64,000 bases of DNA from Thalassobius sp034670005 (GTDB lineage: Bacteria > Pseudomonadota > Alphaproteobacteria > Rhodobacterales > Rhodobacteraceae). The translations under genes were made by a program, and so were the position numbers. Of the stretch, positions 17,723-25,004 are shown in pieces (position 1 is the stretch's first letter; each line of letters opens with the position of its first letter). The stretch is from the NCBI RefSeq assembly GCF_034670005.1, contig NZ_JAXMOH010000001.1, positions 248,001-312,000 on the forward strand, written 5' to 3'. The notes below the pieces were generated by a model that had not been told where the DNA came from, did not search any database, and saw only the letters and a program-made list of their open reading frames with translations.

Positions 17723-18308
17723 ATGGATGAGGAAACCATCCGCGTTTACGACGCCCGCGCCGGGGAATATGCCGACGTGACAGCGTCGGACAAGCCCGGA
17801 CGGTTGCTCGGCACCTTTATCGACGCGCTGCCCAAAGGCGCTACGGTGTTGGACCTTGGCTGTGGCCCGGGCATCGCAGCAGGCTGGATGGCCAAGGCGG
17901 GATTGTCGGTCGTCGCCATCGACGCCTCGGCCGAAATGGTTGCGTTAGCCGCGAAAAATCGGTGTAAGCGCGCAACAGGCCGTCTTTGAAGACCTCGACG
18001 CGGTGGACCGCTATGACGGGATCTGGGCCAATTTCAGCCTGCTGCATGCCCCGCGCGCGGATATGCCCCGGCACTTCGCGGCCATTCACCGGGCGCTGAA
18101 ACCCGGTGGCCTGTTCCAGATCGCGCTGAAAACCGGCACCGGCGAAAAGCGTGACCCGATCGGACGCTATTACAGCTACTACAGCGAAGCCGAATTGCTG
18201 CACCTTCTGCACGATGCGGGCTTTACCCCGACAAAATGCATCCACGGCAGCGATAAAGGGCTGGACGGGGTGGTGGCCGATTGGATATCGGTGGCCTCCC
18301 ATGGCTGA
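17723..18308 (+). pseudogene. SAM-dependent methyltransferase, frameshifted
   Basis: Two reading frames together make one class I methyltransferase of about 194 residues. The first (17723-17989) contains the SAM motif LDLGCGPGIAAG and VVAIDASAEM, then hits a stop. The second frame carries the rest: an acidic strand with FEDLDAVDRYD, WANFSLLHAPR, RALKPGG and a normal C-terminus. Removing one A from the AAAAA run at about 17955-17960 restores a continuous frame. The cause may be a real frameshift, slippage or an assembly error. It overlaps the rnhA start by eight bases. Confidence 0.8.
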
Positions 18309-18753
18309 TTTATTTGCATATACCGACGGAGCGTGCTCCGGAAATCCCGGCCCCGGCGGCTGGGGCGTGTTGCTGCGCGCAACCGATGGCGACACCATTC
18401 TGAAGGAACGCCAGCTCAAAGGCGGCGCGGCGGAAACCACCAATAACAAGATGGAACTGATGGCCGCGATCATGGCTTTGGAAACGCTGGAAAAACCCAG
18501 CAGCCTCACCATCGTTACCGACAGCGCATATGTTAAAAACGGCGTCACCGGCTGGATTCACGGCTGGAAAAGAAACGGCTGGAAAACGTCGAACAAGAAA
18601 CCGGTGAAAAACGTCGACCTATGGCAGCGCCTCGATGCGGCGCAGACCCGGCATCGGGTGACATGGGAATGGGTCAAGGGTCATGCCGGCCATCCGGAAA
18701 ACGAACTGGCGGATGAACTGGCCCGCGCGGGCATGGCCCCATATAAGCCCTGA
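18301..18753 (+). CDS. rnhA: Ribonuclease HI
   Basis: Degrades RNA in RNA-DNA hybrids. It has 150 residues with catalytic Asp9 (YTDGACSGNPG), Glu52 (NNKMELMA), Asp74 (VTDSAYV) and a fourth acidic residue in ENELADELA. The basic protrusion WIHGWKRNGWKT is intact. The ATG at 18301 is the family start; an upstream extension reads the methyltransferase out of frame. Confidence 0.97.
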   Translation: MADLFAYTDGACSGNPGPGGWGVLLRATDGDTILKERQLKGGAAETTNNKMELMAAIMALETLEKPSSLTIVTDSAYVKNGVTGWIHGWKRNGWKTSNKKPVKNVDLWQRLDAAQTRHRVTWEWVKGHAGHPENELADELARAGMAPYKP

Positions 18754-18754
18754 T

Positions 18755-19375
18755 ATGACAAATCTGGTCCTTCTGGATTACGCCTCGGTACTGGTCTTTG
18801 CCCTGACCGGCGCACTGGCCGCGTCACGGGCGCAGCTCGATCTGGTGGGTTTTGTCTTTATCGCCAGCCTGACCGCGCTTGGCGGCGGCACCCTGCGCGA
18901 TGTCCTGCTGGACCGGACCCCGCTGTGGATCGCGCAACCGGGCTTTGTCGCCGTCGCCACGCTGGCCGCTGTTGTGGTGTTCTTTACCGCCCACCTGCTG
19001 GAAAGCCGCTATCGCGCATTGCTCTGGCTCGACAGTCTGGCGCTTGCCGTCGCCGTGCCCGCCGGGGCGGGGGTGGCGATCAGCCTGGCACAGCCTTGGC
19101 CGGTCACTCTGATCATGGGCACGCTGACCGGCACCTTTGGTGGCATGATGCGCGATGTGGTCTGCAACGAAGTGCCCTTGGTGCTGAAAAAGGGCGAATT
19201 ATATGTCACAGCCGCCTTTGCCGGGTCTGCCGCCACCGTACTGGCGGCGTCGATGGTTGCTGACCCGCTGATCGTCGCAGTGGCCGGGGGGCTGGTGACA
19301 TGGGCGCTGCGTGCGGGGTCCCTGATGTTTGGCTGGAGCCTGCCAAGCTACAAAAGCCGCCCGCCCAGACCCTGA
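18755..19375 (+). CDS. Trimeric intracellular cation channel family protein (UPF0126)
   Basis: 206 residues with two copies of a three-helix unit. The glycine-rich signatures are ALGGGTLRDVLLDR in repeat 1 and GTFGGMMRDVVCNE in repeat 2. Seven hydrophobic segments are apparent. The family (YicG/TRIC-like) forms cation channels in the inner membrane; its physiological role in bacteria is unclear. The start overlaps the rnhA stop region (TGATATG). Confidence 0.88.
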   Translation: MTNLVLLDYASVLVFALTGALAASRAQLDLVGFVFIASLTALGGGTLRDVLLDRTPLWIAQPGFVAVATLAAVVVFFTAHLLESRYRALLWLDSLALAVAVPAGAGVAISLAQPWPVTLIMGTLTGTFGGMMRDVVCNEVPLVLKKGELYVTAAFAGSAATVLAASMVADPLIVAVAGGLVTWALRAGSLMFGWSLPSYKSRPPRP

Positions 19376-19376
19376 T

Positions 19377-19613
19377 CTATTTTTTCTGAAACGTCTGCCA
19401 TACCCAGATCAGCAACAGCGCGCCGAGAACCGCGCCGACCAGACCGGCGGCCAGTCCCATCACCGCCAGCAAAGCCCTCAATACCAGCCCGCCAATCAGC
19501 GCCCCGGCTATCCCGATCCCGATCGTCGGCAGGATACCGGCCTCGATATTCATCAGTCTTGTCGCCAGAAACCCTGCGGCAGCCCCGATTATGATCAACC
19601 AGACAATAGCCAT
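19377..19613 (-). CDS. GlsB/YeaQ/YmgE-family small membrane protein, copy 1
   Basis: 78 residues, almost all membrane-spanning, with GAAAGFLATRLM and glycine-rich helices typical of the transglycosylase-associated family. Exact function unknown; some relatives are stress-induced. It is adjacent to a second small protein of similar architecture (19623-19859), in the same direction. Confidence 0.75.
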   Translation of the reverse strand: MAIVWLIIIGAAAGFLATRLMNIEAGILPTIGIGIAGALIGGLVLRALLAVMGLAAGLVGAVLGALLLIWVWQTFQKK

Positions 19614-19622
19614 GACATGCTC

Positions 19623-19859
19623 CTATTTGCGATAATGGGTCGGCACGATGATCAGCGCCCCGATGGATGACAGGATGGCGTCAAATCCCGGCGCGCCGAA
19701 ACGCAGCCCGAACATGATGCGGATGAAATAGAACAGGAACGCGCCGCCAATGCAGATGATGATCGACGGCAGATAACCGTTGCGGGTGAACCCGGTTTTT
19801 TCCGACAGGTAGCCAACGATCCCGGCAATCACCACGGTTCCGATCAGCGTTGGAAACAT
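19623..19859 (-). CDS. GlsB/YeaQ/YmgE-like small membrane protein, copy 2
   Basis: 78 residues starting MFPTLIGTVVIAG with two to three hydrophobic segments (about 3-20, 33-52, 60-75). It looks like a diverged relative of its neighbour: same length, and a glycine-rich first helix followed by SEKTGFTRNGYLPSI. The frame is open to 19988, but the ATG at 19857-19859 is the only start giving a membrane protein without a basic, unrelated N-terminus. Function unknown. Confidence 0.65.
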   Translation of the reverse strand: MFPTLIGTVVIAGIVGYLSEKTGFTRNGYLPSIIICIGGAFLFYFIRIMFGLRFGAPGFDAILSSIGALIIVPTHYRK

Positions 19860-19876
19860 CTGCCCTGTCCTCTTGG

Positions 19877-20782
19877 TTAAAGCCGCGTTCCCTTTGGCAA
19901 CGCCATGCCGCGTATGAATATATCGGCATCCTGAGCCGCCTTGCCCGCTCGTTGCAAGCGCAAAAGCTGCACCGCACCCGTCCCGCAAGCCACCGTCAGC
20001 CGGTCGTCCAGCACCTCGCCCGGTTCGCCCGAACCGTCGGTCAGGCGCGACGCCAGCAGCTTGATGCGCTGGCCGTCATGCTCAATGAACGCGCCCGGAA
20101 ACGGCGACAGACCCCGGATCTTGCGGTCGACCTCCTCGGCCGATGCGGTCCAGTCGATTGCCGCCTCGGCCTTGTCGATCTTGTGGGCGTAGGTGACGCC
20201 CGCCTCGGCTTGCACCTCGGGCGTCAACTCGCCCAGTCGTGCCAGCGCCTCGACAATCAACGATGCCCCCATTTCGGACAGCCGGTCATGCAGCGCTGCC
20301 GTGGTCTCCTCTGCCCCGATCGGTGTCGCCCGCCGCAGCAGGACCGGGCCGGCATCCAGACCGGCCTCCATCTGCATGATGCAGATGCCGGTTTCCGCAT
20401 CCCCGGCCATGATCGCGCGATGGATCGGCGCCGCCCCGCGCCAGCGCGGCAACAGCGAGGCGTGGATGTTCAGGCAGCCATGTTTCGGGGCGTCCAGAAT
20501 GGCTTGCGGCAGGATCAACCCATAGGCCACCACGACGGCCACATCGGCGTTGAGCGCTGTGAATTCGGCCTGCGCCTCCGCCCCTTTCAGAGACACCGGG
20601 TGGCGCACCTGCAATCCCAGCTCCAGCGCCCGGGCATGGACCGGCGTTGGCCGATCCTTCTTGCCCCGCCCCGCCGGGCGCGGCGGCTGGCAATAGACTG
20701 CGGCGACATCGTAACCGGCATCGACCAGCGCATTCAGCACCGGCACGGAAAAATCCGGCGTCCCCATGAAAATCACACGCAT
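19877..20782 (-). CDS. fmt: Methionyl-tRNA formyltransferase
   Basis: Formylates initiator Met-tRNA using 10-formyl-tetrahydrofolate. It has 301 residues, beginning MRVIFMGTPDFSVPVL. The catalytic motif HASLLPRWRGAAPIHRAI (Asn-His-Asp centre) is intact and the C-terminal OB-like domain is present. It follows three def genes on the same strand, joining formyl addition and removal in one operon. Confidence 0.97.
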   Translation of the reverse strand: MRVIFMGTPDFSVPVLNALVDAGYDVAAVYCQPPRPAGRGKKDRPTPVHARALELGLQVRHPVSLKGAEAQAEFTALNADVAVVVAYGLILPQAILDAPKHGCLNIHASLLPRWRGAAPIHRAIMAGDAETGICIMQMEAGLDAGPVLLRRATPIGAEETTAALHDRLSEMGASLIVEALARLGELTPEVQAEAGVTYAHKIDKAEAAIDWTASAEEVDRKIRGLSPFPGAFIEHDGQRIKLLASRLTDGSGEPGEVLDDRLTVACGTGAVQLLRLQRAGKAAQDADIFIRGMALPKGTRL

Positions 20783-20799
20783 GTCCCTGCCCCTTTCGA

Positions 20800-21294
20800 T
20801 CAGCGCAGCTTACGCGCCTTCTTGATCAGCATATCGCGCTTCACCCGGCTGAGATGGTCGAAATACATCTTGCCGTTCAGATGGTCGATCTGGTGTTGCA
20901 CGCTGGTTGCCCACAGCCCAACGAAATCGCGCTCTTCGACCTCGCCCGCCTCGTTCATGAATCGCACCGTCACCGCGCGCGGGCGTTGAATCGTGGCATG
21001 AACGCCGGGCAGGTTCGGGCTGGCTTCATCATGGTCGCGCAATTGTACGCTGGCATGCAGGATTTCGGGATTGGCCATCCGCACTGCCTGCCCCCGTTCC
21101 TGACTGGCATCGACCACCGCCAGCCGTTGCATCACCCCGATCTGCACCGCAGCCAGACCAACGCCGGGCATCGCCTCCATCGTGTCGACCATGTCGTCCC
21201 AGATGGCGCGGATGTCATCGGTGATTTCCGCCACCGGATCGGCTGGTGTCTTCAACCGTTTGTCAGGCCAGGGCAGGCATTTGCGCGCGGTCAT
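20800..21294 (-). CDS. Peptide deformylase paralogue lacking catalytic residues
   Basis: 164 residues with the deformylase fold. Motif 1 survives as GVGLAAVQIG. Motif 2 (EGCLS) is EASPN, so the metal-ligand Cys is replaced by Ser92. Motif 3 (HExxH) is HQIDH, so the catalytic Glu is Gln135. The two His ligands remain. It is probably inactive as a deformylase, and may bind ribosome or nascent chain, or act on something else. Its start overlaps the stop of the middle def by four bases, and it is third of three tandem copies. Confidence 0.85.
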   Translation of the reverse strand: MTARKCLPWPDKRLKTPADPVAEITDDIRAIWDDMVDTMEAMPGVGLAAVQIGVMQRLAVVDASQERGQAVRMANPEILHASVQLRDHDEASPNLPGVHATIQRPRAVTVRFMNEAGEVEERDFVGLWATSVQHQIDHLNGKMYFDHLSRVKRDMLIKKARKLR

Positions 21295-21791
21295 GTCAGC
21301 GCCTCCAGATAAGCGCCTTCGATCCGCGCGCGATCCTCATCCGACAGCCGGTCGAAGATCACCAGACCGTCAAGATGGTCGTATTCGTGCTGGGCGCATT
21401 TCGCTTCGAAGCCGTCGAGGGCGCGTTCGACCACCACACCGTCCAGGCCGCGCCAACGCAGCGTGATCCGCTCCGGGCGGGTCACATCTGCCGGGGCATC
21501 CGGGATCGACAGGCAACCTTCTTCGCCCGTCACCAGATCATCAGACCGGGTCACAAATTCGGGGTTGATGCAGATGACCGGCGTCATGTCGCCGTCTTTC
21601 CATCCGCAATCCATCACAAAGATCCGTTTCATCACACCGACCTGCGGCGCCGCCAACCCGCGCCCCGGGGCGTCGTACATGGTTTCCAGCATATCGCTGA
21701 TCAGCTGATCCACATCCTCGTCCGCGCCAACCGGATCGCAAAGCTGCGACAGGCGCGGATCGGGCCATTTCAGGATCGGTAGAACACTCAC
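21291..21791 (-). CDS. def: Peptide deformylase (second tandem copy)
   Basis: Removes the formyl group from nascent proteins. It has 166 residues. All three motifs are intact: GRGLAAPQVG, EEGCLSIP (Cys93) and QHEYDH (His135, Glu136, His139). It overlaps the upstream def stop by four bases and the downstream degenerate copy by four. It is a diverged paralogue, not a recent duplicate, of the first copy. Confidence 0.93.
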   Translation of the reverse strand: MSVLPILKWPDPRLSQLCDPVGADEDVDQLISDMLETMYDAPGRGLAAPQVGVMKRIFVMDCGWKDGDMTPVICINPEFVTRSDDLVTGEEGCLSIPDAPADVTRPERITLRWRGLDGVVVERALDGFEAKCAQHEYDHLDGLVIFDRLSDEDRARIEGAYLEALT

Positions 21792-22306
21792 GCCCGGGTG
21801 CGCTCCCGTTTCAGTTTCTGCATCTTGCGGGTGATCATCTGCCGTTTCATCGGCTTCAGGTAATCAATGAACAGCTTGCCGTCGAGATGATCGATTTCAT
21901 GCTGCACGCAGGTCGCCCACAGATCGGCAAAGGTTTCGCGCTGAACATTGCCATCGCGGTCAACCCATTGCACCGTCACATCTGCCGGGCGCTCGACCTC
22001 GGCGAATTGTTCGGGAATCGACAGGCAGCCTTCTTCATAGGTGCTCAACTCGTCAGAAGTTTCGATCACTTCGGGGTTGAACATGATCAGAGGCCGTGGC
22101 GTTTCGTCCTTTTCCTTGGCGCAATCGAGCACGATCAGACGATCCAGCACACCAACCTGCGGCGCCGCCAGACCGATGCCGGGCGCGTCATACATGGTTT
22201 CCAACATATCGTCGGCCAGCTGGCGCAGATCGTCAGACAAATCAGGCACTGCGGCGCAGTGCTTTTTCAGGCGTGGATCGGGATGGATCAGGATCGGACG
22301 TTTCAT
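21788..22306 (-). CDS. def: Peptide deformylase (first tandem copy)
   Basis: 172 residues with intact motifs GIGLAAPQVG, EEGCLSIP (Cys94) and QHEIDH (His136, Glu137, His140), and the basic C-terminal tail that in E. coli Def contacts the ribosome. The ATG at 22304-22306 gives MKRPILIHPDPRLKK, the family start; the frame is open to 22435. This is the likely main deformylase and heads the def-def-def-fmt operon. Confidence 0.96.
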   Translation of the reverse strand: MKRPILIHPDPRLKKHCAAVPDLSDDLRQLADDMLETMYDAPGIGLAAPQVGVLDRLIVLDCAKEKDETPRPLIMFNPEVIETSDELSTYEEGCLSIPEQFAEVERPADVTVQWVDRDGNVQRETFADLWATCVQHEIDHLDGKLFIDYLKPMKRQMITRKMQKLKRERTRA

Positions 22307-22413
22307 GAAAATGGATTTAGGGTATGGCCCCCGAAGGCGCAATGGGCCAGTATTTTGAAAGATGGCGAAAAGCGCCCGAGTTACAGGAATTTTATTCCCT
22401 ATTTTTGCCGAGC

Positions 22414-22432
22414 ATTGGGAGGCATTCCCAAT
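22414..22432. repeat. Short inverted repeat upstream of the MalY-type gene
   Basis: ATTGGGA and TCCCAAT face each other around GGCAT in the 252-base divergent gap between def and the lyase gene. It may be an operator or a 5' leader hairpin. The rest of the gap is AT-richer than average, with no known riboswitch motif. Confidence 0.35.
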
Positions 22433-22558
22433 CATTTAAAGCAATACAGAAAGGGCTTCCAAATTGATCAGATATATCGGAACTTTCGCCCACCACGATC
22501 GAACTTTGCCGCACTTTGCGCGAAAGCCGCATTCCAAGCATATCTAAGGAGACCCTGA

Positions 22559-23728
22559 ATGAGTTTCGACACGATCATCAACCGTTTTGGCACCCATTCG
22601 TCCAAATGGGACATGATGGAGGAAATTTACCATGTCCCGGCCAAGGACGGTATCCCGATGTGGGTCGCCGACATGGATTTCCGTGCCCCCGACTGCGTAC
22701 AGAACGCCATCGCCAAGATGCACGAGCATGGCATCTATGGCTATTACGGTGACGACAGCAGCTATCGCAACGCGATCTGCTGGTGGATGCAGACCCGCCA
22801 CGGCTGGGACGTCGATCCGCAGGCGATCTTCACCACGCATGGGCTGGTCAACGGTACGGCGCTTTGCGTCGACACCTTCACCGAACCGGGCGATGGTGTG
22901 GTTCTGATGACCCCGGTCTATCACGCCTTCGCCAAGGTGATCCGCGCCAATGACCGCCGTGTGGTCGAATGCGATCTGGCCTATGAAAATGGCCGCTACG
23001 AAATGGATTTCGACGCTTGGGATCAGCAACTCGACGGGTCGGAAAAGATGATGATCCTGTGTTCGCCGCACAATCCCGGCGGCCGGGTCTGGACCAGGGC
23101 GGAACTGGACGGCGTCGCCGCCTTTGCGAAACGTCACGACCTGATCCTGGTGTCGGACGAAATCCATCACGATCTGGTCTATTCCGGCGCCAGCCACATC
23201 CCGATGGCGCGGATCGACGGCATTGCCGACCGGCTGATCATGATGACCGCCACCACCAAGACCTTCAACATCGCCGGCAGCCATTCCGGCAACGTGATCA
23301 TTCCCGATCCCGATCTCAGGGCAAAATTCGCCGCCAAAATGGCAGCACTCGGCATGTCACCAAACTCCTTTGGCCTGCACATGGCCGAAGCGGCCTACAG
23401 CCCCGAAGGCGCGGCCTGGGTCGATGATCTGCTGACCTATCTCGACGGCAACCGGAAACTTTTCGATGACGGAATCAATGCGATTCCCGGCCTTGCCTCT
23501 ATGCCACTCGAAGCGACCTACCTGGCTTGGGTCGATTTTTCCGGCACCGGCATGACGCGCGAAGAATTCACCAAACGGGTTGAACAGAGCGCGAAAATCG
23601 CCGTCAACCATGGCCCCACCTTCGGGTCGGGGGGCGATGATTTCCTGCGCTTCAATCTGGCCACACCGCGCGCGCTGGTACAGCAGGCGGTGGACCGGAT
23701 GCAGACGGCCTTTGCCGATCTGCAATAA
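22559..23728 (+). CDS. MalY/PatB-family PLP-dependent C-S lyase (cystathionine beta-lyase-like)
   Basis: 389 residues of the aminotransferase class I/II fold. It has the family start FGTHSSKWD, PMWVADMDF, SPHNPGGRVW, SDEIHHDLV and the PLP Lys near 234 in ATTKTFNIAG. Relatives cleave cystathionine or other cysteine conjugates to pyruvate, ammonia and a thiol. AAGGAG lies just upstream of the ATG. It is divergent from the def operon. Substrate is not decidable; methionine synthesis or cysteine-conjugate cleavage are both possible. Confidence 0.9.
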   Translation: MSFDTIINRFGTHSSKWDMMEEIYHVPAKDGIPMWVADMDFRAPDCVQNAIAKMHEHGIYGYYGDDSSYRNAICWWMQTRHGWDVDPQAIFTTHGLVNGTALCVDTFTEPGDGVVLMTPVYHAFAKVIRANDRRVVECDLAYENGRYEMDFDAWDQQLDGSEKMMILCSPHNPGGRVWTRAELDGVAAFAKRHDLILVSDEIHHDLVYSGASHIPMARIDGIADRLIMMTATTKTFNIAGSHSGNVIIPDPDLRAKFAAKMAALGMSPNSFGLHMAEAAYSPEGAAWVDDLLTYLDGNRKLFDDGINAIPGLASMPLEATYLAWVDFSGTGMTREEFTKRVEQSAKIAVNHGPTFGSGGDDFLRFNLATPRALVQQAVDRMQTAFADLQ

Positions 23729-23750
23729 GACCCGGAACCCCGGGACCGAT

Positions 23751-24104
23751 TCAGGCCGAAGGGCGCGGCAAAGCCAGCCCTTCGGTGTCTTCCACCGCGA
23801 AATCCACCGGCGGACGATCCTGAATCGCCGTCAGCCGCTTGAATTCATAGCACATCCGCCCGTCTTCCTCGGACGCCGCAACGATCAGACACTGGTACAG
23901 ATGCTGGCCGCGTTCATAGAGATCGACAAACCCGCGCAGATGCGGCGCGGTTTCAGCATCCAGCGCAAAACCGCTCTCCCAAAAACTCAGGACGCGATAG
24001 GTTTTGCCGTCGGCTTCGACCAACATGCGGGACTGACGTTCGCGCGCCCGCTTGCGGGCTGCGTGCAGCCCGGCCAGAACCTCTTGAGACAGAAATGTCG
24101 ACAT
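23751..24104 (-). CDS. Conserved protein of unknown function
   Basis: 117 residues starting MSTFLSQEVLAGLH, with an Arg-rich helix (ARKRARERQSR) then a beta-rich part (TYRVLSFWESGFAL). I do not recognise the family. The compact beta part could be PilZ-like, but no RxxxR/(D/N)xSxxG pair is visible. GGAGGAG precedes the ATG at 24104. It lies 95 bases after cobM on the same strand, and converges on the lyase gene. Confidence 0.7.
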   Translation of the reverse strand: MSTFLSQEVLAGLHAARKRARERQSRMLVEADGKTYRVLSFWESGFALDAETAPHLRGFVDLYERGQHLYQCLIVAASEEDGRMCYEFKRLTAIQDRPPVDFAVEDTEGLALPRPSA

Positions 24105-24199
24105 CTCGCTCCTCCGCGTCATTCGCCTTCAGCATGCGAAAATCATGCCACGGGGAAAATGACACTTTGGTGTCTAGACCGAATTTCCCGCCGACTGTT

Positions 24200-24970
24200 T
24201 CATTTTTTCGACGCTTTCGGCCGCAGAACATGCGGCACCGCAGGGTCATACAGTGCCGAATCGGTGAAATCGCGGATATCGCCCAGGACCGGACCCACCA
24301 GAATCAGCGCCGTGCGGGTGATCTTCTCGGCCCGGACCTTGGCGTGAATGTCCGACAGTGTGCCGCGAATGATGGTCTGATCCGGCCAACCGACGCGGTA
24401 CGCCACCACCACCGGACAGTCTGCACCATAATACGGTGCCAGTTGACGTTCGATCTCGCGCAGGTTCCGCACCCCCAGATGGATCGCCAAGGTCGCCCCG
24501 GTGCGGGCAAAATTTTCCAATGTCTCACCGGCGGGCATCGCGGTCGATTTCATCGACACCCGGGTCAGAACGATCGACTGCGCCAGCTCCGGCACCGTCA
24601 GCTCCTGCCCCAGCGCTGCCGCAGCGGCGGCATAGGCAGGCACCCCCGGAATGATCTCATAGGCGATGCCATCGGCCCTGAGCCGCCGGATTTGTTCGGC
24701 AATCGCACCATAAAGCGATGGATCGCCCGAATGCACCCGCGCCACGTCCTGCCCGCGCTGATGCGCCGCGACAATCTCGGCATGGGTCTCGTCCAGCGTC
24801 ATCGGCGCAGTGTCCATCACCTTTGCCCCGTCCGGCGCACAGCCCACCACCTCGGGCGGCACCAGCGACCCGGCATAAAGACAAACCGGGCATTCCCCGA
24901 TCACCCGCTCGGCCTTTTTGGTCAGCAGCTCCGGATCGCCCGGCCCTGCACCAATGAAATATACCGTCAT
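24200..24970 (-). CDS. cobM: Precorrin-4 C11-methyltransferase
   Basis: SAM-dependent methylation of the corrin precursor at C11. It has 256 residues with the tetrapyrrole methylase motifs VYFIGAGPGDPELLT, VHSGDPSLYG and IIPGVPAYAAAAAALG. It is the last of the leftward cobalamin genes, 34 bases after the CbiG-CobJ stop. CobM and anaerobic CbiF are homologous, so the name follows the companion CobI/CobL/CobH enzymes. Confidence 0.94.
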   Translation of the reverse strand: MTVYFIGAGPGDPELLTKKAERVIGECPVCLYAGSLVPPEVVGCAPDGAKVMDTAPMTLDETHAEIVAAHQRGQDVARVHSGDPSLYGAIAEQIRRLRADGIAYEIIPGVPAYAAAAAALGQELTVPELAQSIVLTRVSMKSTAMPAGETLENFARTGATLAIHLGVRNLREIERQLAPYYGADCPVVVAYRVGWPDQTIIRGTLSDIHAKVRAEKITRTALILVGPVLGDIRDFTDSALYDPAVPHVLRPKASKK

Positions 24971-25004
24971 GCCCGCGCTTTCCTTTTCACTATTCGATAA
25001 TTAC

